From Oreocharis arfaki (lineage: Eukaryota; Chordata; Aves; Passeriformes; Paramythiidae): a stretch of 64,000 nucleotides of DNA. The notes beneath the pieces were generated by a model. The model was not told the origin of the DNA, did no database searches, and saw only the letters and a list, made by a program, of their open reading frames with translations. Within the stretch, counting starts at the first letter, position 1. Every line of letters starts with the position of its first letter. Location of the stretch: assembly GCA_013398015.1 (NCBI GenBank), contig VZRR01007589.1, positions 180,266 to 244,265 on the forward strand, in the 5' to 3' direction. Positions 35,301 to 45,500 of this stretch are shown piece by piece. The translations under genes and the position numbers were made by a program.

Positions 35301-38300
35301 TGAGGACAGCTGAAAAATCGGGCAGTTTCCATCTGCGCAGGCTTTTTATTGCATTTAAACTTTGCTCCAAATACTTTTCCCTTTCAAAAGGATGAATTAA
35401 GCAATGCTTTGTAGTGACAGGGGCACCTTCAAAGTAAGCATCTGCTGACAACAAGGATTTCAGCACCCACGTCACAGGGTGACCCACAGCAGGAGGTGTG
35501 GGTACTATCAAATTGGGCTGCAACTCATGTCCTGACTTAACCTCTTTACCCAGCATTTCCTGTCCACCCCTGGGGGAAGTGGATCAAGCAAGCCTGCAGG
35601 AAACCCTGCACATGGCAGGCAGTACTGGGGGTAGCAGCGCTGAGCAGGAGCCACCAACCCTTCTCCATGCCTTTATCCCTGCTCCCCCAGACCCAGATGC
35701 TACTAGAAAACCATGCATGCAGGACACCAAGGGATGGGGGCATTTTCCATTAGGGGTCTCACACTGTCAGGATGTGCAGAAAGAGCCACTGTATTTATCG
35801 CTGTAAATTTTTTGTTCGTCTGCCTACACACCTGATCCATTCTTAATGGCACCTCCAGGAATCCAAGGTGGCACACAAGCCCTGAGATTAGTGCAATTTC
35901 TTGTCCCTCCCAGATGTTTTGCATATAACATGATTAGGAGCAGTGACAGTCTTCATGGTGCTTGTGAGATCCATGTGGAACTTATTTTCCCGCTGCTTCA
36001 GCTGTGACCTAACAACGACTATAAGGTTGTTGATGTAGCAGCAGTGCTATAGCTGTGAAGGTCTAAGGATGCAAGGTCTGGGGAGAGTGGTTACATCTTT
36101 TATCAGAGCTATCAGATTCAGCTAAAAGTATAGAAAAGCTTCCAGGCATGCAAGGCTCAACACCACATACTGACATCTATTTTCTCCATCTGTGGGTAAC
36201 TCTAATAAAAATTAAAAAGGAAGGCTCACTGTGCAACCTTTCTCTTTTCTGTCAGAGGTTAACAGTTCTTAAGGACACAGTAGTTTGGCTCAGCCAGATG
36301 GCAAGCTAGAGAAAAAAAAATCTTGAGCATAAATGTGTTTTTCACTGTACACTGTGGGGCAAACCCTCTGTGACTGCTCCTCTATGTCTGCACAAAAATC
36401 ATCTGGGCGGGGGATGCTGAACTTCCCTCCAGCTCAACACATGTGGAAAGATGTATCTGCTAACACAGCCTGAAAACAGTGATACTGCCTTTGATACTGG
36501 TGCTCTGGGATCAGCTTCTGGAGATGTTAATGTACAAATCCATGGATCTGGCTTGCCCACTGCCTGCCTGAGGCTGCATCATGGACAGGGATAGCCCAGC
36601 ACAGAGTTCTGTATTCTGCAGCCCAACAGACTCCAGCTTTAAGATATTTCCACAGCTGTGACTTCTGCAGCACGCATTTATTCAGCTGCTATGAGTTCTT
36701 CTATGGCTCTTCCACACGACTCTGGTGTGGCCTCATGTGAAAATCCCACACTTAAATCCCTCTTTTCATGAACAAAAGTTAAAGCCAGCTAAAAACCATC
36801 ATGAATACAAAGTCTTGTGTGCACTTAATGCACTAGAGAAGTATGATTTCATTGTTTACCTTATGATATCTGTTTTTAAAGAAACAATGTAAAAATGATG
36901 CTGTTGTATAAAAGCACTGCTGGGAAGTAAATCTTTCAGAGGTAAAATATCTCTTCCTGAAAGCACAGATGAGTTAAACTTACCTCTGCTCCCAAGATAA
37001 ATTACTGCAATGATTTAAAACTGCTCAGGAGCCACTTCGCACATAGTGCTACTAAACCATCAATTACACACAAGTAAGCATGGACTGAAATTTTTTCCAA
37101 ACTTGGAAGAAGGATGAAAAAATACCAAGGGAGTATTATCACAGTGACACAGGGAGAAAATTGAGTAAATTAAAAGTAACAAGGGCCATAGAATTTGAAA
37201 AGAGGAACTGCTCCATAACACCTGGGTTCTTACGGTATCCGAATTTTAGCCTACTTGCATGTAATCTTGCAATCCTAGTCTGACAGGACACGATTTTCTA
37301 AGAACATAAAATGAGAGTAAAGGCTTGAGGAAAAATGTGGTGCTCAATTTGGGAGTAAGCAAAACCTTTAATCAGGGTGGGCAGCAGCACCTGCTGTAAT
37401 GAGGGCTCTAGGGTACCATAAGACTTAGACATCTGGTTCTTTGGGGTTTTTCTTATTTCATTTTCCTAGGCATCAGTGTTACTTTTGTTTGGCTTGGCTT
37501 TTCACATTTATTTATATGTGAAATATATATACGCACACATATATATATACATGTATGTCTCTCTCTATATATATGAATTCAGACATATTTTTTTGTATTG
37601 TTTTTCCTGTACTGTTGGTTTAAAATGTGCTCTGTTGGACAATATCCCACAATGAATTTTGCCAAAGTGGAGGGGATTATTCCCATTTACTTCTGTGCAT
37701 GCCAACCATTTTTAGCATGCTAGGTTAGAAGTGACAAAGCAACTATAGGTGAGATTTTAATTAGTACAGGGACTGACTTCCTTGCTAAAAACATAGAGAA
37801 AGTATAAAACTTTGCTCTAGCTTTAGAGATAAGTGCAAACTAAAATCCTAGATCCAAACACCCTTCAATTTTGAGAAAATTCAGACCTCAAACTATACTG
37901 TCACATCTAGCTTAAGATTTTCTAGGACAGGGAGGACATTTTAGGCTGGAAGAGATATTGCTGCAAAGATTGTGGCTTCAGATTTGCGCAGCAGCTGAGC
38001 CAGAACCTTTCAGGATTTCCATTTAGGAATTTCCTGAGTTCATTCTCCCTAAATACTACTTTAGGTGCCTGACAGGTTTTTTTGAGTTTCTGGCCATCAA
38101 ATATATCTGAAAAACTTATGCAGTCCCTGTTCAGATAGAAGAATTGATTAAAAAAAGTTGCTAGTAAGAGTAGATTCTCATCTTTTATATAGGTCACTCA
38201 TTGAAAAGAAAAATATAATTTGTGGCAAGTTTGTGGCAGGAGGAAATATACTGTTTCTCAAGTTCGAAATGCTTTTCACATTAAGTAATAATACAATTGA

Positions 38301-39098
38301 GGTAACATTTTCAATTGGTTATGGGGATATGTTATAAAGAGATATTTTAAAAAACCCAACAAAATTAACAAGTCCGATTGTCTGGAAAAATACTTCCTAA
38401 ATGTAAAGTTCATTAAGCTGTGGTAAAATGTCCCATGAGTACCAGTGGCCAGTTCTTCGGTAAAATAAAAGTAGTCTCAGAAAAGTATTACAAAATACAC
38501 TTTAGGGAACAATTTCACAGTGGCCAGAAAAATGGAGTAGGTGAACAAATAGGTCTTTTTTCATCTCCATATTCTAACAGTGTGGTTGGTTGAAGAAAAT
38601 TTGTGTATTTAACCTCTATCTCACGAGTCTGAGAATGCTGCTACAAAATCTATGCAGTCATTAAAATAGATAAAAAGGTATAATGGAATCTAAATTTAAA
38701 TGCAAAGGAACCCCCAAAAGACTTAGGTAAAAGATGTATTTGTGTGCAATGGTCACAAGTCCTGGTCATCACATGACTTATCTGGTAATTTCAAGAGCCT
38801 TCTGGCATTATGTTGGAGAGCCATTTCCAGCAGCTATTTAGAAATCTTTGTTAACTAATAGCAATTCTCACTGCAACTGGCCTAAACCAGCACCTTTTTA
38901 AAGCTCTTCTGTCAGTTTTAATTGGCACCTTTAGCACTATGGACTGAGCAGAAGCAAATAGTTTAAATGTCACTCAGGTTTACATCTTCGTCAGGGCACC
39001 TCAGGTAACAAATTGACTGGTGTCTGAGCAAATTAGGTGATTTGCTAGTGTGGGCATGACTGCCTTGGTTGTGGTAAGGATAAGAATGACCTTCATCC
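32396..39098. other. Unique-looking non-coding stretch
   Basis: Mostly AT-rich and repeat-poor. A GC-richer patch at about 35030-35740 opens several minus-strand frames (35000-35332, 35290-35556), discussed in the findings as a possible coding relic. The homeodomain-site-rich stretch at about 33420-33760 looks like candidate conserved non-coding DNA but cannot be verified here. An AT/CA low-complexity tract lies at 37521-37574. Confidence 0.5.
37521..37574. repeat. (AT)n/(CA)n low-complexity tract
   Basis: Interrupted runs of AT with CACA and CTCT insertions over about 50 bases. Confidence 0.75.
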
Positions 39099-39558
39099 TG
39101 TTTTTGTCAGAGATAAAGTTAATTTTCTTCATAGCAGCAAACCTCACCCCACCAGCACGGAGGCTGGGGATGCATAAGGATTTGGGAAGGGACACAGCTA
39201 GGACAGCTGACCCCAACTGACCCAAAGGATATTCCATACCACAGGTCATCATGCTCCGCATGTAAAGTTGGGGAAAGCAGAAGGAAGCCATGGGGATGCT
39301 CCCAGAGTTTGTCTTGCAAAGTCATCATTATGTGTGACGAAGCCCGGGTTTCCTGGAGATGGCTGAACACCCTCCTGCTCAGGGGAAGTGGTGCATTAGT
39401 TCCTTGCTTTACTTTGCTTCTCTTACCTATTAAACTGTCTTTATTTCAACTTACAAATTTTCTTGCTTTTTTCTTCCGGTTCTCCGCCCCACTGGGTGGG
39501 AAGGTGTGAACCAGCAGCTGTGTGGGGCTGAGTTGCCAGCTGGGGTAAAACCAGAACA
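39099..39558 (+). mobile_element. ERV LTR, copy A (one 71-bp unit)
   Basis: Plus-strand LTR of the same family as at 7, 19 and 32 kb. It starts tgtttttgtcagagataaag and continues gttaattttcttcatagcag. Relative to the family pattern it lacks the central block between that and ctcaccccaccagcacgg. It then has one copy of the 71-bp unit (39195-39265), the degenerate TATA position (catgtaaag), and cagaaggaagccatgg. Next are atgtgtgacgaagcccg, tttcctggagatggctgaacac and the ATTAAA poly(A) signal (39429-39434). The U5 follows (ttctccgccccactgg, then gctgtgtggggctgagttgcc), ending aaaccagaaca at 39558. No internal viral genes adjoin it, so it is a solo LTR. The exact 5' edge and a target-site duplication could not be fixed. 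Confidence 0.75.
39208..39223 (-). promoter_or_regulatory. DR4 nuclear-receptor-type site in LTR U3
   Basis: The plus strand reads tgaccccaactgaccc. The minus strand is GGGTCA, spacer GTTG, GGGTCA: two identical half-sites in direct orientation spaced by four bases. An AGGTCA half-site follows about 20 bases further on, in the same 71-bp unit. DR4 is the spacing of thyroid hormone receptor and LXR elements. Binding is inferred from the motif only. Confidence 0.45.
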
Positions 39559-39911
39559 CCCTGAACTGCATACATGTTGGTGTGAGTAGTTTTGAGTTTG
39601 CTGCCTGTCTGGCTAACAAGTGAACTGCCCCTTTTGCAAGCACCCTATTCCATCAAAACTCCTCCCTTAGGCCCTGTTCAGAGCTGATGCCTTAAACTGG
39701 CTGTGTGAAGGACCCCTGTGTTTAGACTGCATGGCAATAGCTGAGCTACAGAGGTTATTCCTGGGGTGCACCGGCAAGGCTTGCTTGAACCTGATACTCT
39801 TGTCCAAAGAAATTTGGAAAGGATGTGTTGAAGAGCTTTGAGGCCCACTTGGCAGTCCTGATTGCCTCACTACTTTCTGTAACGGAGCATGCGGCTCTGC
39901 TGGGCAAAAAT

Positions 39912-39912
39912 N
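39912..39912. other. Single N: assembly join
   Basis: The only ambiguous base in the window. It sits exactly between the two copies of the 813-bp segment, the position expected for a contig join or placeholder gap. Confidence 0.9.
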
Positions 39913-42147
39913 TGTTTTTGTCAGAGATAAAGTTAATTTTCTTCATAGCAGCAAACCTCACCCCACCAGCACGGAGGCTGGGGATGCATAAGGATTTGGG
40001 AAGGGACACAGCTAGGACAGCTGACCCCAACTGACCCAAAGGATATTCCATACCACAGGTCATCATGCTCCGCATGTAACAGCTAGGACAGCTGACCCCA
40101 ACTGACCCAAAGGATATTCCATACCACAGGTCATCATGCTCCGCATGTAACAGCTAGGACAGCTGACCCCAACTGACCCAAAGGATATTCCATACCACAG
40201 GTCATCATGCTCCGCATGTAACAGCTAGGACAGCTGACCCCAACTGACCCAAAGGATATTCCATACCACAGGTCATCATGCTCCGCATGTAACAGCTAGG
40301 ACAGCTGACCCCAACTGACCCAAAGGATATTCCATACCACAGGTCATCATGCTCCGCATGTAACAGCTAGGACAGCTGACCCCAACTGACCCAAAGGATA
40401 TTCCATACCACAGGTCATCATGCTCCGCATGTAACAGCTAGGACAGCTGACCCCAACTGACCCAAAGGATATTCCATACCACAGGTCATCATGCTCCGCA
40501 TGTAACAGCTAGGACAGCTGACCCCAACTGACCCAAAGGATATTCCATACCACAGGTCATCATGCTCCGCATGTAACAGCTAGGACAGCTGACCCCAACT
40601 GACCCAAAGGATATTCCATACCACAGGTCATCATGCTCCGCATGTAACAGCTAGGACAGCTGACCCCAACTGACCCAAAGGATATTCCATACCACAGGTC
40701 ATCATGCTCCGCATGTAACAGCTAGGACAGCTGACCCCAACTGACCCAAAGGATATTCCATACCACAGGTCATCATGCTCCGCATGTAACAGCTAGGACA
40801 GCTGACCCCAACTGACCCAAAGGATATTCCATACCACAGGTCATCATGCTCCGCATGTAACAGCTAGGACAGCTGACCCCAACTGACCCAAAGGATATTC
40901 CATACCACAGGTCATCATGCTCCGCATGTAACAGCTAGGACAGCTGACCCCAACTGACCCAAAGGATATTCCATACCACAGGTCATCATGCTCCGCATGT
41001 AACAGCTAGGACAGCTGACCCCAACTGACCCAAAGGATATTCCATACCACAGGTCATCATGCTCCGCATGTAACAGCTAGGACAGCTGACCCCAACTGAC
41101 CCAAAGGATATTCCATACCACAGGTCATCATGCTCCGCATGTAACAGCTAGGACAGCTGACCCCAACTGACCCAAAGGATATTCCATACCACAGGTCATC
41201 ATGCTCCGCATGTAACAGCTAGGACAGCTGACCCCAACTGACCCAAAGGATATTCCATACCACAGGTCATCATGCTCCGCATGTAACAGCTAGGACAGCT
41301 GACCCCAACTGACCCAAAGGATATTCCATACCACAGGTCATCATGCTCCGCATGTAACAGCTAGGACAGCTGACCCCAACTGACCCAAAGGATATTCCAT
41401 ACCACAGGTCATCATGCTCCGCATGTAACAGCTAGGACAGCTGACCCCAACTGACCCAAAGGATATTCCATACCACAGGTCATCATGCTCCGCATGTAAC
41501 AGCTAGGACAGCTGACCCCAACTGACCCAAAGGATATTCCATACCACAGGTCATCATGCTCCGCATGTAACAGCTAGGACAGCTGACCCCAACTGACCCA
41601 AAGGATATTCCATACCACAGGTCATCATGCTCCGCATGTAACAGCTAGGACAGCTGACCCCAACTGACCCAAAGGATATTCCATACCACAGGTCATCATG
41701 CTCCGCATGTAACAGCTAGGACAGCTGACCCCAACTGACCCAAAGGATATTCCATACCACAGGTCATCATGCTCCGCATGTAACAGCTAGGACAGCTGAC
41801 CCCAACTGACCCAAAGGATATTCCATACCACAGGTCATCATGCTCCGCATGTAAAGTTGGGGAAAGCAGAAGGAAGCCATGGGGATGCTCCCAGAGTTTG
41901 TCTTGCAAAGTCATCATTATGTGTGACGAAGCCCGGGTTTCCTGGAGATGGCTGAACACCCTCCTGCTCAGGGGAAGTGGTGCATTAGTTCCTTGCTTTA
42001 CTTTGCTTCTCTTACCTATTAAACTGTCTTTATTTCAACTTACAAATTTTCTTGCTTTTTTCTTCCGGTTCTCCGCCCCACTGGGTGGGAAGGTGTGAAC
42101 CAGCAGCTGTGTGGGGCTGAGTTGCCAGCTGGGGTAAAACCAGAACA
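39913..42147 (+). mobile_element. ERV LTR, copy B, carrying the 71-bp array
   Basis: Same LTR as copy A, expanded to about 2.2 kb by the internal array. Poly(A) signal ATTAAA at 42018-42023; LTR 3' end aaaccagaaca at 42147. If copy A is an assembly duplicate, this is the true form of the locus. Confidence 0.75.
40009..41854. repeat. 71-bp minisatellite, 26 units, inside LTR U3
   Basis: Head-to-tail units beginning cagctaggacagctgacccc and ending ctccgcatgtaa. The span of 1846 bases is exactly 26 x 71, and no substitution or indel was seen on reading the units. Each unit holds CAGCTG, the DR4 half-site pair (offsets 14-29), ggatattccatacc, an AGGTCA half-site and the stretch just upstream of the TATA position. 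It is not a CRISPR array: there are no spacers and the host is a bird. The homogeneity means very recent expansion, ongoing homogenisation, or an assembly artefact. Every unit is non-coding in this context; frames across it are fragments. Confidence 0.97.
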
Positions 42148-42500
42148 CCCTGAACTGCATACATGTTGGTGTGAGTAGTTTTGAGTTTGCTGCCTGTCTG
42201 GCTAACAAGTGAACTGCCCCTTTTGCAAGCACCCTATTCCATCAAAACTCCTCCCTTAGGCCCTGTTCAGAGCTGATGCCTTAAACTGGCTGTGTGAAGG
42301 ACCCCTGTGTTTAGACTGCATGGCAATAGCTGAGCTACAGAGGTTATTCCTGGGGTGCACCGGCAAGGCTTGCTTGAACCTGATACTCTTGTCCAAAGAA
42401 ATTTGGAAAGGATGTGTTGAAGAGCTTTGAGGCCCACTTGGCAGTCCTGATTGCCTCACTACTTTCTGTAACGGAGCATGCGGCTCTGCTGGGCAAAAAT

Positions 42501-45500
42501 TCCATGCAGACACCTGATTCTGGTATCTGCATTTTGCATTGAGTGTCCATGTTATCATGTCTCAGTTTCACCTCAATCTGTGTTCAGGTGGAGAAAAAAA
42601 CGTGCCTTCCAGGTTGCAAACTGTGCAGACAGAGCTGGGCTAGGCTCAATCCTTCAGGTGATGCTTCTGTGGGCACCAAAACTCAGCAGCTCAGGCAACT
42701 CCTGCCGCTGTGAGTGTGTCTAACCAGTGTGAGTAGAAGGTTCATTACCTTTCACTTATAGGATCCCATAGGACTTCTCTCAGTGATGCATAAGGAGAGC
42801 CAGGAAGCACAACATACATATTCATAGAGGTTTGAGGCTCTGGAGGGCTCTTGGGGTTGAGAGTAGCCAAACACCATTTTTGTGCTGGTGTCAGCAATAG
42901 CTATCCAGCAACCCAGAGAATTTTTTACAATAATGAGACCAAGGAAAAGCTGAGTTACCTGATAGCTCAGTCAGAGACGTCACACAGTTAAAACAATGGT
43001 CCCTGACTTTCCTGACATTTTTAACATAGGGTAAACAGGTCAGCTTGCCCCTGCTACACTTTGGTCTGGCATGCCAAAATGACACATGTGCCCTGTTCAA
43101 GAGCAAAACTCATTACAGTCACTCTTACAGGAAGCTTTACCTCATGAAAAGCAGTGTGGAAAGTAGTGGAATTGTGACACCAGTGGTTCTTATACATAAT
43201 ACAGTTCTCCTCTGGGGAATGAAACCTTGATGAATTAAGGCATTGTGTATTGAAAATAGCAGGGATGAAGCAGATCTGTCCTGCAAGACCACCAGCCCTA
43301 TGTGAGTTAGAGTGGAAATTCACTAAGCTTCTGTTTGCCTTTGGCTTCTCTGCTTCAGTTGAAAAAAAAAAAAGGCTTTTATATTATTATTCAGGCTTCA
43401 AGGCATATCAGACTTGAGTACTTTGTGATCTATGTCTTGATAAACCTTTGTATTTACCATAGATTTGGGCAAAAAAGGCTGTTTCCTAACACTTGGGGCC
43501 CTTTCTGTTACATAAAACATGCAAGGACATTCAAAGGGAGATGATCCTTAGCATTTTTAGTGTTAATTCTTGGTGTCAGGGAACTTCTGGTGCTCATTTT
43601 GTGCTTACCTTTCTGTCATACATCAGCAGAGGAAACTCTGTCCTTCCTTACTGTACCTAAACCTGAAATTCAGCAACACTTCAATTCACAATTCACATAA
43701 ACTAACTAGTCTTTATTTTTCAGTTTTTCCCGTTTGTACACTTGACCTCTGGCTTGAGGAATCAGTAGCAGGATGCATCTCCTTTTATGCTGCAGTTTAT
43801 TATGTCAACCATTTTTGTGTATCTGTTCTATGTACTTGTTCTCAAAAGGACTATGGTGGGTGTATTTATTTTTAGAAGTAAACAGTGACAAATATTCCCA
43901 TATGGAGAATAATAAAAAAGTTGCTTCAGCTGAACCTTAAGTTTGACTCAAAAGGAAACAGATTTTTTCCTTACTTTGAACCTCTAAAGTGGAAAATTAG
44001 AAGACAATTTAAGATAGTACTGAGGAGGATTTTCAATGGCTGCTGTGTCTGCCAGGAATCTACTTATCTATTACTTTTCTCTGGGAAAACTTTAGGCTCC
44101 TGACTGGTCTGTAGTACTTTTAAAAATCTCTTCTTGCCTGGTCCTGTGCTGTGTATATTGTGTGCAAATAATTCTGATAATCCCAGAGGTGCTTTACTTA
44201 GGTCAGCCTGAATGCAGCTCTTTGATAGGCACCTGGCTCCAAGGAGCCCTCCCTGGCAGCACATTTCTGTAAAACCTTAAGGGCAGGGATGAATCCCACA
44301 TGGAAACCCATATAAGACAGGGCACTGCTGTTTCAATATCAAAACCAGCAAGGTTATTAGTGTGAGCAAGCAATGGAAGTTGGCACTACAGCATGTCAGT
44401 GTAAGGTTAAGTGATCTAAAGACTGCAGCCCTATTTAATTAAGTAAATAGATGATCAATCACAAAGAATAACAGTCTTAAATAATCGATTTATAAGCCTT
44501 GCAATCTTGTTCCATGGATTCCAGTGCTGTCCTATTTTTATTATGCAGAACTGGAGATTTTCACTTAGGAATCAATTCTCTGCAGGACAGCGGTTACAAG
44601 CTCCTGGCAATTTAGGGAGAAACATGGCCAGATGCTCAGAATAGGTCTGACACCTCAAATTGAGAGATAGATCGTGTTCCACCAGTCCCAAGTACGCCAA
44701 GCTCATGGGTGATTTTGAAATTTTAAGTTCCAGAAGGTAACACACATCCTCAGGACTTTACTTTGTGTTCTGAATTCTGCAACTTCTTTATTTGTATTTT
44801 CAGGCTTAAAGGTTGATGTTCACTTTATATGTTTTTAACCAAAAAATGAGCTTCTGCCATGATTGTGTAGCTCTTGTAGCTCACTTCAAATTAATACACT
44901 AAACTGCAGAGCCTCTGAGATGTGATCATGAGGGCTAGCAAGACAGCAAGTTGCTAATAAATTCCAGGGAGGAGACAAAACAATAAATTCAAGCTGATAG
45001 GAGCCATTTATAATGGAGATGCCTGAGATCTGACGGTGATTCTGAAGTCTTCTACTGATTTATTGTAACTCATGTACAACTCAAAAATGCTTTTCCCTTG
45101 CATCCCATAATGATGCCACTTCTTCCATGGTTATGGTTATCCAGAGACCTGAGAAGGTGACTGGAGCTCCTCCACCTACTGGTGTGTCCCACTGTTCCTT
45201 CTTGTGTGGGAATAAATCACAAGGATTGACAACAATGACATTGTAAAATATCAGACCTCAGACACACATCTGATGATCAAAAGATGGCTGAAAATTTTCC
45301 CTAGGACCTTTGCTTACAAAAAGGATTAAAAATATGTGTAGATAATCCCTAGTAGGTGTTTGGGGTTTGTTTTTGTTTGGCTTCTTTATTTTTTTAATCC
45401 AAAGAAGGGAATATTCTATAATTTTTGGTTAGCCTTCTCTGCTGCTTATCCAGTCTTAGCTTAGTATTAAAGAAACTTTCTAGCTCTAAACTGCTTTGCT

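Larger units (their letters stand above)
39099..39911. repeat. 813-bp duplicated segment, copy A
   Basis: Identical by inspection to 39913-42500 once 25 extra 71-bp units are removed from the latter. It spans the LTR plus 353 bp of right flank and ends exactly at the single N. See the findings for the assembly interpretation. Confidence 0.95.
39913..42500. repeat. Duplicated segment, copy B (26 units)
   Basis: Begins tgtttttgtcag directly after the N and matches copy A to gggcaaaaat at 42500, after which unique sequence (tccatgcagacacctg) continues. Length 2588 against 813 for copy A; the difference of 1775 equals 25 x 71 exactly. No other difference was seen on reading both copies. Confidence 0.95.

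Noticed and set aside
39755..40075. 106-codon minus-strand frame across the N
   Set aside because: It spans the assembly join and LTR sequence, so the frame is created by the junction.
40009..41854. CRISPR-like array
   Set aside because: Units are contiguous with no spacers, and the surrounding CR1 and LTR content is avian.
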